The notes: generated from the letters alone by a model not told the origin. Positions 25,373 to 34,364 are shown, counted from the first letter of the stretch. The stretch: 64,000 bases of DNA from Actinomadura hallensis (GCF_006716765.1 NZ_VFPO01000001.1:6634001-6698000); one strand, 5' to 3'. Numbers and translations: made by a program.

Positions 25373-25523
25373 GGAGCTCCTTGAGGAAACCCGAATCGAC
25401 GGCGAAGTCCGCGCCCGTCGTGCTCGCCGAGCGCGGCGAGGCCAGCAGCGCGATCACGTCCGCGACCTCCTGCGGTTCGGCCATGCGGCCCGTGGTGAGG
25501 CTCATCATCTCCGCACCAGGACG
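25373..25523 (-). pseudogene. 3' remnant of a short-chain dehydrogenase/reductase
   Basis: Reading on the minus strand from about 25523, the frame gives AEMMSLTTGRMAEPQEVADV, IALLASPRSASTTGADFAVD and SGFLKEL, the standard C-terminal end of an SDR enzyme. The Rossmann fold and catalytic YxxxK are absent upstream, where the frame is unrelated. The expected stop after the last segment is missing too. It is a decayed gene end between hisI-like and a lipoprotein gene. Confidence 0.65.
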
Positions 25524-25608
25524 CCCCCATGAACCCCGGTGCCCGCCGTTCGGTTGCGGAGCCGCGAAAGTCGTCGCCCTGCGCAGAGTGATCGCCTAAG
25601 GTCTCCCT

Positions 25609-26043
25609 GTGACCGTCGCGCACCGGATCCCCGCGAACCGCCTGCCCTTCCTCGTCGCCGTGCTGCTGCCCGTCCTCCTCCTCACCGCCTGCGACGGCGA
25701 CGAGCCGGCGGCGCCGGACGGTGCCGCGCCCGTCTCCGCCGCCCCTTCGCCGACCGGGTCGCTCGCCCCCGGCACCGCCGCGGACGGCCGGGACCTGGAC
25801 TCCTGCCGGGACGGCCGGTGCGAGGTCGTCGTCGGAGCGGGCGACGTCCTCCGCTTCGACGGCAGGCTCGGCACGGACCCGCTCACGGTCGTCAAGTCCG
25901 GCGACACCTTCACCATCACCGACGCGTCGGGCTTCACGGCGTCGATCCACGGCGGCGGGACGGTCCAGACGGGCTCCGTCCGCATCGAGGTCGGCGAATC
26001 GCAGAAGAAGCGAACGGCCATTAGGGTCTCCCCACGCGATTGA
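25609..26043 (+). CDS. Putative lipoprotein
   Basis: This 144-residue product from GTG 25609 (AAGG seven bases upstream) has a lipoprotein signal peptide ending LLLTAC. An Ala/Pro linker and a small beta-rich domain follow, with a likely disulfide in DLDSCRDGRCEVVVGAGDVL. The domain ends SVRIEVGESQ. No known enzyme motif is recognised. It stands just upstream of an amino-acid permease, without overlap. Confidence 0.75.
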   Translation: MTVAHRIPANRLPFLVAVLLPVLLLTACDGDEPAAPDGAAPVSAAPSPTGSLAPGTAADGRDLDSCRDGRCEVVVGAGDVLRFDGRLGTDPLTVVKSGDTFTITDASGFTASIHGGGTVQTGSVRIEVGESQKKRTAIRVSPRD

Positions 26044-26070
26044 GAGCCCCGAAGCGCCGAGGAGTGCGCC

Positions 26071-27324
26071 ATGAGCGGGTCATCGGGCGAGCCTCAGCGG
26101 CGGCTCGGCCTGTTCGACGCGGTGGTGATCGGCCTGGGGTCGATGATCGGCGCGGGCGTCTTCGCTGCGCTGGCGCCCGCCGCCCGCGCGGCCGGGTCCG
26201 GGCTGCTGGCCGGGCTGGGGCTGGCCGCCGTGGTCGCCTACTGCAACGCGACGTCGTCGGCCCGGCTCGCCGCCCGCCACCCGGCGTCCGGCGGCACCTA
26301 CGTCTACGGCCGTGAACGCCTGGGCGACTTCTGGGGGTACCTCGCCGGCTGGAGCTTCGTGGTCGGCAAGACGGCGTCCTGCGCGGCGATGGCGCTGACC
26401 GTGGGCGCGTACGCGTGGCCCGCCCACGCGCACACGGTGGCCGTGTCGGCGGTGGTGCTGGTGACCGCGGTGAACTACGTCGGGGTGCGGAAGTCCGCGT
26501 GGCTCACCCGCGTCATCGTCGCCGTCGTGCTGGCCGTGCTCGTCGCCGTCGTCGTCGCCTGCCTGGCCTCCGGGACGTCCGAGACCGCACGGCTCGACCT
26601 CACCACCGGCACGAGCGCGGGCGGGATCCTCCAGGCCGCGGGCCTCCTGTTCTTCGCCTTCGCCGGGTACGCGCGCATCGCCACCCTCGGCGAGGAGGTG
26701 CGCGACCCCGCCCGGACCATCCCCCGCGCCATCCCGCTCGCCCTGGGCATCGTCCTGGCCGTGTACGCGGCGGTCGCGGTCGCCGTGATCACCGTTCTGG
26801 GCACTCCCGCCCTGGGCGAAGCGGCCGCGCCGCTGGCCGACGCCGTCCACGAGGCCGGGACGGACGCCCTGGCACCGGCGGTCCGCGCGGGCGCCGCCGT
26901 GGCCGCCCTCGGCTCGCTCCTCGCCCTGCTCCTGGGCGTCTCCCGCACCACCCTGGCGATGGCCCGCGACCGGCACCTGCCGCACGTCCTGGCGGCCGTC
27001 CACCCCCGCTTCAAGGTCCCGCACCGCGCCGAACTCGTCATCGGCGCCTTGGTCGCCGTCCTCGCCGCGACGACCGACCTCCGGGGCGCGATCGGCTTCT
27101 CGTCGTTCGGTGTCCTCCTCTACTACGCCGTCGCGAACGCCTCCGCCTGGACGCTCAAACCCCACGAGCACCGTCCCGCCAGGGGCGTGCCCGCCGCCGG
27201 CCTGGCCGGCTGCCTCGCCCTGGCCTTCGCGCTGCCGCTCAGCTCGGTGATCTCCGGCACGGTCGTCGTCCTCCTGGGCGCGGCCCTGTACGCGGTGCGC
27301 CGCCGGGCATGGGACCGGGCCTGA
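26071..27324 (+). CDS. APC-superfamily amino acid permease
   Basis: This 417-residue protein has about 12 membrane helices. The family signature IGLGSMIGAGVFAAL lies in helix 1, and helix 6 carries FFAFAGYARIATLGEEVRDP, where substrate binds in this fold. It resembles cationic amino acid or basic amino acid/polyamine carriers of the YhdG/CAT type. AGGAG lies seven bases before ATG 26071. Substrate not deducible. Confidence 0.88.
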   Translation: MSGSSGEPQRRLGLFDAVVIGLGSMIGAGVFAALAPAARAAGSGLLAGLGLAAVVAYCNATSSARLAARHPASGGTYVYGRERLGDFWGYLAGWSFVVGKTASCAAMALTVGAYAWPAHAHTVAVSAVVLVTAVNYVGVRKSAWLTRVIVAVVLAVLVAVVVACLASGTSETARLDLTTGTSAGGILQAAGLLFFAFAGYARIATLGEEVRDPARTIPRAIPLALGIVLAVYAAVAVAVITVLGTPALGEAAAPLADAVHEAGTDALAPAVRAGAAVAALGSLLALLLGVSRTTLAMARDRHLPHVLAAVHPRFKVPHRAELVIGALVAVLAATTDLRGAIGFSSFGVLLYYAVANASAWTLKPHEHRPARGVPAAGLAGCLALAFALPLSSVISGTVVVLLGAALYAVRRRAWDRA

Positions 27325-27374
27325 CGGGTAGGGGACGCCCGAACCGGCCCCCGAACGTCCAAGGAGGCAAGCAG

Positions 27375-27608
27375 ATGAGCGCCGTACAAGAGACCGGCGG
27401 GATCACCGGGACGCAGGACAAGGACTACAACCTGATCTGGTTCGTCGAGCAGTGCCTGAGCAACGCGCTGCGCCTGGAGACGTACATCAACGACGCCGAG
27501 CGCGCGGGGGACACCGAGCTGGCCGACCTCTTCCGCCGCGCCCAGGCCGAGAGCCGCAAGGGCGCCGAGCAGGGCAAGGACCACCTCCGCCGCCGTATCG
27601 CCGCCTGA
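27375..27608 (+). CDS. Small conserved helical protein
   Basis: This 77-residue acidic helical protein has a strong AAGGAGG before ATG 27375. It contains DKDYNLIWFVEQCLSNALRL and DAERAGDTELADLFRRAQAE, a ferritin-like or four-helix pattern, and ends RRRIAA. Similar short proteins are widespread in actinobacteria without known function. It may be cotranscribed with the permease. Confidence 0.75.
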   Translation: MSAVQETGGITGTQDKDYNLIWFVEQCLSNALRLETYINDAERAGDTELADLFRRAQAESRKGAEQGKDHLRRRIAA

Positions 27609-27698
27609 ACGGCTTAATCGGACCCACAGCCGGGTATGCGATCTTCCCGAGCTTTTCGCTCATGGGATGACAAAAGATCACATACATAAGGAGACCGG

Positions 27699-28892
27699 AT
27701 GCGCGAGTCGATCCGTCTCGGCCACTTCGCGGGTATCAGGGTCGGCCTCAACGTCAGCGTGCTGGTGATCGTCCTGATCCTCGTGGTCGGACTGTCGTTC
27801 GGACGTTTTCCGCAGGCATATCCGGACTACGCGACCTGGGCCTACATCGTGGCCGGGGTCGCCAGCGCCATCCTCCTGCTGGCGTCCCTGCTCGCGCACG
27901 AACTCGCGCACGCCGTGGTCGCGCAGCGCAACGGCATCGACGTCGAGGGCATCACGCTGTGGCTGCTCGGCGGCGTCGCCCGGCTCCGCGACGAACCGCG
28001 CACCGCGGGCGCGGACCTGCGCATCGCGGTCGTCGGCCCCGTCACCAGCCTGGTCGTGGGCGCGATCTTCGCGGTCGCGGCCATGCTGGCGGCGGCGGTC
28101 TCGGCGCCGGACCTGCTCTTCGGGACGTTCGCCTACCTGGCGGGCATCAACGCGATCCTCGCGGTCTTCAACCTGATTCCGGCCGCCCCCCTCGACGGCG
28201 GCCGCGTCCTGCGGGCGTTCCTGTGGTGGCGCGGCGGTGACCGCACCGAGGCCGCCGTCACCGCCGCCCGCGCGGGCCGCCTGTTCGGCTACTTCCTCAT
28301 CGCCCTCGGCTTCATCCAGTTCGTCGCCGGCCTCGGCTTCGGCGGGCTCTGGCTGGTGCTGATCGGCTTCTTCGTCGTCTCGGCCGCCAGCGCCGAGGAG
28401 CAGCAGGCGCACGTCAACGCCGCTCTGCACGGCGTCCGCGTCGGGGACGTGATGACGCCCGACCCGATGGTGGTGAACGCCACGGCGACCGTGCAGGACC
28501 TCATCGACGACGTCGTCCTCACGCACCGCCACTCGACCTACCCGCTGATCGAGAACGGCCGTCTCGCGGGCCTGGTGACCCTGAACCGGGTCCGCGCCAC
28601 CCCGCCGGAGCAGCGTTCCACGCTCCGCCTGACCGACATCGCCTGCCCGCCGGAGGAGGTCCCGTCGGCCCGCCCGGACGACCCGCTGCCCGAACTCCTG
28701 CCCCGCATGGCCGGCTGCACCGACGGCCGCGCCGTCGTCGTGGACGAGGACGACCACGTCATCGGCCTGATCACGGCCAGCGACATCGCCCGTGCCCTGC
28801 AGATGGCCGACCTCCGAGGCACCCACCCCTACCCACCCCCGCACGGCGCCGACATGACAACCCGGCACCGCCACCGGACCTGGCCGTCCTGA
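27699..28892 (+). CDS. Site-2 protease family metalloprotease with CBS domains
   Basis: This 397-residue membrane zinc protease has about six helices. The zinc site is HELAH in SLLAHELAHAVVAQRNG, and the third ligand is in NLIPAAPLDGGRVL. Two cytosolic CBS modules follow (about 247-365: VGDVMTPDPMVV and VVDEDDHVIGLITASD), which usually bind adenosyl ligands. This is the SpoIVFB/Rip3-like arrangement that clips membrane regulators. AAGGAG precedes ATG 27699. No target such as an anti-sigma gene is adjacent. Confidence 0.9.
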   Translation: MRESIRLGHFAGIRVGLNVSVLVIVLILVVGLSFGRFPQAYPDYATWAYIVAGVASAILLLASLLAHELAHAVVAQRNGIDVEGITLWLLGGVARLRDEPRTAGADLRIAVVGPVTSLVVGAIFAVAAMLAAAVSAPDLLFGTFAYLAGINAILAVFNLIPAAPLDGGRVLRAFLWWRGGDRTEAAVTAARAGRLFGYFLIALGFIQFVAGLGFGGLWLVLIGFFVVSAASAEEQQAHVNAALHGVRVGDVMTPDPMVVNATATVQDLIDDVVLTHRHSTYPLIENGRLAGLVTLNRVRATPPEQRSTLRLTDIACPPEEVPSARPDDPLPELLPRMAGCTDGRAVVVDEDDHVIGLITASDIARALQMADLRGTHPYPPPHGADMTTRHRHRTWPS

Positions 28893-29076
28893 ACCCCTGG
28901 CCACAACCTCCGCCACCAGCGAAAATGAACCCATGCCACCGGGGCAGAGAACACCCCCGCCGGGCCCCCGCGACCCCGCGAAGGCCCACCCCGCAACGCC
29001 CACCCCCGCCCGACCCACCCCGCAGGGCCACCCCTCATCGGGCGAACCCCTACCGGCGACCGAAGACCGTCCACAA
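28893..29076. other. Intergenic, nothing recognised
   Basis: Between the protease stop and the tandem array the sequence is Pro/Arg-codon-like and C-rich but lacks the coding signature. No promoter or RNA gene is seen. Confidence 0.4.
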
Positions 29077-29480
29077 CGGGGCCAAGGGCCACAGCCCCAA
29101 TCCCGCCGCCGGAGCCCGCAAGCAAGCCTGCCGTCGGATAGGCCGGTACAGGCGAACGGAGACCAAAGAGGACGGGGGCAAGGGGCGGAGCCCCGACCCA
29201 GCGGGCGGAGCCCGCAGAGCTCAGGCCGGGAAGTACCCGAGCCGGCGAACGGCGATTGGCCGACACGGGGGCAAGGGGCGAAGCCCCATTCCTGCGGGCG
29301 GAGCCCGCGGAGGAGCTCAGGCTGGGAAGTACCCGAGCCGGCGAGCGGAGATCAGCCGAGGCGGGGGCGAGGGGCGGAGCCCCATTCCTGCGGGCGGAGC
29401 CCGCGGAGGAGCTCAGGCCGGGAAGTACCCGAGCCGGCGAGCGGAGATCAGCCGAGGCGGGGGCAAGGGGCGGAGCCCCA
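29077..29480. repeat. 96-bp tandem repeat array
   Basis: Units start at 29077, 29173, 29266 and 29362, with a truncated fifth at 29458. Spacings are 96, 93 and 96 bp, then 96 to the last. Units 3 and 4 are nearly identical, unit 2 has lost three bases, and unit 1 is diverged. Each good unit carries two hairpins with a GGA loop: GGGGC-GGA-GCCCC and GCGGGC-GGA-GCCCGC. Because the period is a multiple of three, all frames stay open across it, but no ribosome-binding site or coding bias supports a protein. Confidence 0.85.
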
Positions 29481-29535
29481 GAACATCAAGCGACGGCGAC
29501 CAATACGTGATCGCGGAGAGCAACCGGCAGGGGGC

Positions 29536-29583
29536 GTGGGGGCGGAGCCCCCACAGCGGGGGTTCCAGGGGGTCGCCCCCTGG
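29536..29583. promoter_or_regulatory. Two adjacent strong hairpins
   Basis: GTGGGGGC-GGA-GCCCCCAC (29536-29554) and CCAGGGGG-TCG-CCCCCTGG (29565-29583) are perfect stems of 8 bp. The first reuses the GGA loop of the upstream array. They lie beyond the tRNA terminator and have no obvious gene to terminate from the left. Confidence 0.7.
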
Positions 29584-29595
29584 GCCAACATGAAA

Positions 29596-29646
29596 CGAGG
29601 AGTGGCGGCCCACGCTTTCTGTGGGCACACCACCCCTCACTCCTCG
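29596..29646 (-). terminator. tRNA-Leu terminator
   Basis: CGAGGAGTG (29596-29604) pairs with CACTCCTCG (29638-29646), enclosing GCCCAC (29608-29613) with GTGGGC (29621-29626). On the minus strand it starts one base after the tRNA 3' end and is followed by TTTC. Confidence 0.75.
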
Positions 29647-29647
29647 G

Positions 29648-29730
29648 TGGGCGGAGAGGGATTTGAACCCTCACATCCTTTCGGACACACGGACCTGAAC
29701 CGTGCGCGTCTGCCGTTCCGCCACCCGCCC
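29648..29730 (-). tRNA. tRNA-Leu (anticodon CAG)
   Basis: The 83-nt gene has the acceptor stem GGGCGGG/TCCGCCC, discriminator A and a long type II variable arm. Its T arm is GAGGGTTCAAATCCCTC, and the anticodon stem CACGG-TTCAGGT-CCGTG gives anticodon CAG. The 3' CCA is not encoded. A leucine tRNA in this position beside fhaA is typical of actinobacteria, for example leuT in M. tuberculosis. Confidence 0.95.
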
Positions 29731-29881
29731 AGGGTGCGCACCCGTCACCGGGTGCTCGGAGGCCTCCGCCTCCGGACGCCTGAAAAGGCTAGCACGGTCG
29801 GGGGAGTGGTTAGGTATCCAGATACGCCGAGCGAACCTTTACACCGATACGATCGTCTACCAGTGGGGAAGGGAGGTGCCC

Positions 29882-30637
29882 GTGGGCGTCATTCAGCGCT
29901 TCGAGCGACGGCTCGAGGGCATGGTCGAAGGGGCCTTCGCCCGTGCCTTCAAGTCTGAGCTGCAGCCGGTCGAGGTGGCCAGTGCTGTGCAGCGCGAGAT
30001 GGACGATCGGGCGGCGATCGTGGCACAGGGCCGCACGCTGGTTCCGAACGACTTCGTCGTGGAGATCTCTCAGCAGGACGGGCAGCGGCTGCAGGTGTAC
30101 GCCGACAGCTTGAGCCAGGAGCTGGCGAATCTCGCGCGCGAGTACGCGAAGGAGCAGGGGTACTCCTTCGTGGGGCCGGTGCGGGTGCGGTTCGAGAACG
30201 CGGGCGATCTCGCGACGGGCATGTTCCGGATCAGGTCGGGGGTGATCAGGGGCTCGACGGTCGAGGGCGGGGAGATCCGCCAGCCGGTGAGCGATGTGCC
30301 GCAGGGGGCGCGCGGGGGCGTCTTCGCCGGCAATCCGCGGCTGCTGGTGACCACGGCCGTCGAGGGGTCGGACGCGACGCAGCGCACCTATGAGATCAAC
30401 ACTCCTGTGACGCTGCTGGGTCGCGGTACGGACTGCGACCTGCGGCTCGTCGACCCGGGCGTGTCCCGGCACCATGCCGAGATCCGCGTAGAGGGTCCCG
30501 AAGTCGCTCTCGTGGATCTAGGGTCGACCAACGGCTCGTTCGTGAACGGGCAGCCGATCCGGCGGGTGACGCTGGTGGACGGCTCCCGGGTGACGATGGG
30601 CCGGACCACGCTCGTCTTCCGCCGCGATAGGGAGTAA
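29882..30637 (+). CDS. fhaA: FHA-domain protein FhaA
   Basis: The N-terminal FhaA/DUF3662 domain (about 1-120: VIQRFERRLEGMVEGAFARA) is followed by a linker and a C-terminal FHA domain (about 160-250) with GRGTDCDLRL, VSRHHAEI and LGSTNGSFVNG, which binds phospho-Thr. In mycobacteria FhaA binds phosphorylated MviN and restrains peptidoglycan synthesis. GTG 29882 with GGGAGG five bases upstream gives 251 residues. It is first in the operon-like run to pknB. Confidence 0.92.
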   Translation: MGVIQRFERRLEGMVEGAFARAFKSELQPVEVASAVQREMDDRAAIVAQGRTLVPNDFVVEISQQDGQRLQVYADSLSQELANLAREYAKEQGYSFVGPVRVRFENAGDLATGMFRIRSGVIRGSTVEGGEIRQPVSDVPQGARGGVFAGNPRLLVTTAVEGSDATQRTYEINTPVTLLGRGTDCDLRLVDPGVSRHHAEIRVEGPEVALVDLGSTNGSFVNGQPIRRVTLVDGSRVTMGRTTLVFRRDRE

Positions 30638-30648
30638 CCCCGACTCCG

Positions 30649-31146
30649 ATGTCCCCATTCACCCTCACGCTGATCAAGCTGGCGTTCCTCGCGGTGCTGT
30701 GGCTGTTCGTCATCGCGGCCGTCGGCGTGATCAGGGCCGACCTGTTCGGCTCGAAGGCCGCGACGAGGGCGGCCACGCGCGCGTCCCAGCCCCGGCCCCC
30801 CCGGGCGGCCCGGCAGCCGAAGCCGCCGCGGTCGCAGCGCGCCGCCCAGCAGGGCGCTCCGACGAAGCTGGTGGTCGTCCAGGGCGAGCGGGCCGGCACC
30901 GTCATAGAGCTCACGGGGGTGCCCATCACCATCGGTCGGGCGAATGACGCCACGCTTGTTGTCACCGACGACTACGCTTCGAGCCGGCATGCCCGACTTT
31001 ACGCGCAGGACGGTCAGTGGATCGTGGAAGATCTCGGCTCGACCAATGGGACGTATCTCGGACGCACGAAGGTGACCCGGCCCATGCCGATCCCGCCGGG
31101 CGTTCCGGTCCGTATCGGCAAGACCGTGATCGAGCTGCGCAAATGA
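30649..31146 (+). CDS. fhaB: FHA-domain membrane protein FhaB (FipA)
   Basis: This 165-residue protein has one membrane helix (about 8-29), a basic Pro/Arg/Gln linker and an FHA domain (about 73-160) with ITIGRANDATL, ASSRHARLYA and DLGSTNGTYLG. In M. tuberculosis FhaB/FipA is a PknA/PknB-phosphorylated divisome adaptor. It lies 11 bp after fhaA and shares an ATGA with pstP. Confidence 0.92.
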   Translation: MSPFTLTLIKLAFLAVLWLFVIAAVGVIRADLFGSKAATRAATRASQPRPPRAARQPKPPRSQRAAQQGAPTKLVVVQGERAGTVIELTGVPITIGRANDATLVVTDDYASSRHARLYAQDGQWIVEDLGSTNGTYLGRTKVTRPMPIPPGVPVRIGKTVIELRK

Positions 31147-32717
31147 CTCTGGGAATCCGCTACGCGGCGCGCTCCGACGTGGGCATGCTCCGCGAGGGCA
31201 ACGAGGACTCGGCGTACGCGGGCGCGCATCTGCTCGCGGTGGCCGACGGGATGGGCGGTCATGTCGGCGGCGAGATCGCGAGCGCCGCCGCGATCGAGGC
31301 GCTGCGGCCGCTCGACAAGGACCTTCCGGCGTCGGAGCTGCTGGCGGCGCTGGAGCACACGGTCAAGGCCGCGAACGACAACCTGCACCGGATCGTGGAG
31401 TCGGATCCGGCGCTGCAGGGCATGGGGACGACGCTCACGGCGATGCTGTGGGCGGGCAACCAGGTCGCGCTGGTGCACATCGGGGATTCGCGTGCGTACC
31501 TGCTGCGCGACGGCAGCCTGTTCCAGATAACGCACGACCACACGCTGGTGCAGTCGCTGGTCGACGAGGGGCGGATCAGCCCGGACGAGGCGGCGTCGCA
31601 TCCGCAGCGTTCGCTGCTGCTGCGGGCGCTGGACGGCCGCGGCGAGGTGGATCCGGACCTGTCGTTGCGCGAGGCGCAGGTCGGGGACCGGTATCTGCTG
31701 TGCTCGGACGGGCTGTCGGGCGTCGTCACCGCGGAGACGATCTTCCAGGTGCTGACGGACGTGGACGACCCCGAGCAGGCGGTCCGGCAGCTGATCGACC
31801 TGGCGAACCGGGGCGGCGGCCCCGACAACATCACGTGCGTGGTGGCGGACGTCATCGACCTCGACCGGCATCCGCCGACGGGCGGTCCGGGCCAGGCGGT
31901 GGGCGCGGCGGCGAACACGAAGCCGCCGGAGCTGCCGGGCGGCGGGCCGGGCGCGAACACGACGGTGCAGGACACTCCGGCGGGGCGGGCGGCGCAGCTG
32001 CGGGACACGCGGCCGCAGCCGCCGGTGGCGGTGGACGAGATGCCGCCTCCTCCCGCGCCGGCGCCGATGGGCGATCCGATGGGGCCGCCGCCGGGCGCGG
32101 CGCAGCAGGCTCCGGCGCCGCCGCCGAGGCGCGGCGGCCTCCGGCGCTGGACGTGGCTCGTCGTGGTCGCGGGCGTGGTCGTGGTCGGTGTGGTCGCCGG
32201 CGGGTTCGTGCTGCTGCAGAACGTCCGGAACGGCTACTACATCGGCGAGGAGGGCGGCAGGGTCGTCCTGTACCGGGGGACGACGCAGGAGGTGCCGGGG
32301 CTGAACCTGTCCCGGAAGGAGAAGAAGCAGCCCACTCCGCCGATCATGGTAGCGGACCTGCCTCAGGACCTTCAGCAGCAGGTCCGGGAGACCTACACGG
32401 TGGACGGCCCCGAGCAGGCGTGGAAGGCGCTGGAGAGCGCGGTCTGCAAGTACTCCCTCGTGGAGAGCGGCGGCAAGGTCGCGATCGTGAGGGGGCGGGG
32501 GCAGGACAACTGCCGCCAGACGACCGTCCAGACGAGTGACATTCCGGTCGGCGAGCTTCCGGGGTCGGACGCGACGGCGATCGGCAAGGGCGAGATGACG
32601 TTCATCGGGCAGGCGGCCGCGGAGGAGAAGCTGCGGGAGCTGTCCACCCGCCGCGACCAGTGCAGGTCGCCGGACCCCCGCATTCAGGACTGCCCCTCCA
32701 ACGGAGGGAAGTCGTAG
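31143..32717 (+). CDS. pstP: PP2C Ser/Thr protein phosphatase PstP
   Basis: The cytosolic PP2C domain (about 1-240) has metal ligands in EGNEDSAY, VADGMGGHVGGE, IGDSRAYLLR, CSDGLSG and GGGPDNITCVV. A Pro/Ala-rich juxtamembrane region, one membrane helix (about 340-362) and an extracytoplasmic domain of about 150 residues follow. It reverses phosphorylation by the two kinases downstream. The start ATG 31143 overlaps the fhaB stop. Confidence 0.95.
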   Translation: MTLGIRYAARSDVGMLREGNEDSAYAGAHLLAVADGMGGHVGGEIASAAAIEALRPLDKDLPASELLAALEHTVKAANDNLHRIVESDPALQGMGTTLTAMLWAGNQVALVHIGDSRAYLLRDGSLFQITHDHTLVQSLVDEGRISPDEAASHPQRSLLLRALDGRGEVDPDLSLREAQVGDRYLLCSDGLSGVVTAETIFQVLTDVDDPEQAVRQLIDLANRGGGPDNITCVVADVIDLDRHPPTGGPGQAVGAAANTKPPELPGGGPGANTTVQDTPAGRAAQLRDTRPQPPVAVDEMPPPPAPAPMGDPMGPPPGAAQQAPAPPPRRGGLRRWTWLVVVAGVVVVGVVAGGFVLLQNVRNGYYIGEEGGRVVLYRGTTQEVPGLNLSRKEKKQPTPPIMVADLPQDLQQQVRETYTVDGPEQAWKALESAVCKYSLVESGGKVAIVRGRGQDNCRQTTVQTSDIPVGELPGSDATAIGKGEMTFIGQAAAEEKLRELSTRRDQCRSPDPRIQDCPSNGGKS

Positions 32718-34304
32718 ATGCACCAGCTCGGGGAGCAGATCAGGTCGCGTCTGCCGTACCAGCGGCGCAACGCGGCCTCGCTGGCGTTGTTGATCTTCGC
32801 GATGGTGCTGACGCTGTCGGCGTTCGCGGAGGTCGGTCTCGCCCGTGACGGCAGCATCCCCGCCGGGCTGTTCGTGTACGGCGGGGGCCTGGCGGTGCTG
32901 GCGCTGGCCGCGTACTTCGTGCAGGCGAGGTTCACGCCGTACGCCGATCCGCTGCTGCTGCCGCTGGCGGTGGCCCTGAACGGCATCGGGCTGGCGATGA
33001 TCTACCGGCTCGACCTGGACACCAGCGCCGACCGGAAGGCCGCCGCCGCGGCGGGCAAGAAGCTGCTGAAGGACGCCGCCGACGCGCCCAGCCAGCTGAT
33101 GTGGACGTTCGTCGGCATCGGCCTGTTCGTCGCCGCCGTGCTGATCATGCGGGACACGGAGAAGACGGACGCGCCGCTGTCGTTCACGCCGAAGACCGCG
33201 CAGCGCTACACGTACCTGATCGGCCTGACCGCGATCATCCTGCTGCTGCTGCCGATCGTTCCCGGCATCGGGCAGCAGATCAACGGCGCCCGTGTGTGGA
33301 TCAGCGTCGGGCCGTTCTCGGTGCAGCCGGGCGAGTTCGCCAAGATCCTGCTGGTGGTGTTCTTCGCCGGGTATCTGGTGAACAAGCGGCAGGCGATGTC
33401 GCTGATCGGCAAGAAGGTCGGCCCGTTCAGCCTGCCCCGGGCCCGCGACCTCGGCCCGATCATGGTGATCTGGTTCCTCTGCCTGGGCGTGCTGTTCATG
33501 CAGAAGGACCTGGGCACCGCGCTGCTGTTCTTCGGCCTGTTCGTGTCGATGCTGTACATCGCGACCCAGCGGGTGTCCTGGGTGGTGATCGGTGTCGGGC
33601 TGCTGGCGTTCGGCGTGTTCATCTCGACGCTGCTGCCGTTCATGGGGCACGTGAACCAGCGCATCGACATCTGGCTGAACCCGAAGCCGTACTTCGACGG
33701 CGGCTGCCTGCTGGACGACGGCAGGGTGGTCCCCGTCAACCCGAACACGGAGATCTACGAGAAGTACGACGCGGAGGGCGTCATCTCGCCGGGCTTCACG
33801 GCGTGCGCGGAGCTGGGCGGCGACTACGCCGACAGCGCGCAGCTGCTGAAGGGGCTGTTCGCGCTCGCCGAGGGCGGGGTCCTCGGCACGGGCTTCGGGC
33901 AGGGCGAGCCGTGGCGGACGCCGCTGTCGTTCAGCGACTTCATCTTCGACTCGCTCGGCGAGGAGCTCGGGCTGACCGGGCTGATGGCGCTGCTGCTGAT
34001 GTACGCGTTGATCGTGCAGCGCGGCATGAAGACCGCGGTGGCGGCGCGCGACCCGTTCCTGAAGCTCTTCGCGGGCGGTGTGTCGTTCGTTCTGGCCCTC
34101 CAGGTCTTCGTGATCGTCGGGGGCGTCACGCGTCTCATCCCGCTGACGGGTCTGACGACGCCGTTCCTGTCGCAGGGCGGTTCGTCGCTGATGGCCAACT
34201 GGATCCTGATCGCGATCCTGGTGCGGATGAGCCATGACGCGCGCAAGCCCGCCCCGCAGGCGATCCAGGACGAGGGCATGACCCAGATCGTGAGCACGAG
34301 GTGA
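32718..34304 (+). CDS. rodA: FtsW/RodA-family SEDS glycosyltransferase
   Basis: This 528-residue polytopic protein polymerises lipid II into glycan strands during growth. It contains the SEDS segments GARVWISVGPFSVQPGEFAK, LGTALLFFG and QGGSSLMANW. A large extracytoplasmic loop (about residues 310-380) carries two Cys. ATG follows the pstP stop directly. Its partner transpeptidase PbpA is the next gene. Confidence 0.93.
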   Translation: MHQLGEQIRSRLPYQRRNAASLALLIFAMVLTLSAFAEVGLARDGSIPAGLFVYGGGLAVLALAAYFVQARFTPYADPLLLPLAVALNGIGLAMIYRLDLDTSADRKAAAAAGKKLLKDAADAPSQLMWTFVGIGLFVAAVLIMRDTEKTDAPLSFTPKTAQRYTYLIGLTAIILLLLPIVPGIGQQINGARVWISVGPFSVQPGEFAKILLVVFFAGYLVNKRQAMSLIGKKVGPFSLPRARDLGPIMVIWFLCLGVLFMQKDLGTALLFFGLFVSMLYIATQRVSWVVIGVGLLAFGVFISTLLPFMGHVNQRIDIWLNPKPYFDGGCLLDDGRVVPVNPNTEIYEKYDAEGVISPGFTACAELGGDYADSAQLLKGLFALAEGGVLGTGFGQGEPWRTPLSFSDFIFDSLGEELGLTGLMALLLMYALIVQRGMKTAVAARDPFLKLFAGGVSFVLALQVFVIVGGVTRLIPLTGLTTPFLSQGGSSLMANWILIAILVRMSHDARKPAPQAIQDEGMTQIVSTR

Positions 34305-34364
34305 GCCGGGGCCCATGAGCATCGAGCTGGTGGACGCGGGCCGGACGGGGGAGCGCGAAACACT

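Noticed and set aside
29077..29480. CRISPR array
   Set aside because: Units are contiguous 96-bp tandem repeats with no short repeat/unique spacer alternation and no cas genes nearby.
28925..29958. Repeat-containing open frames over the 96-bp array, giving 32-residue repeat proteins
   Set aside because: The frames are open only because the period is a multiple of three. There is no ribosome-binding site, third positions are not G/C-biased, and the second frame runs through the tRNA-Leu gene and into fhaA.
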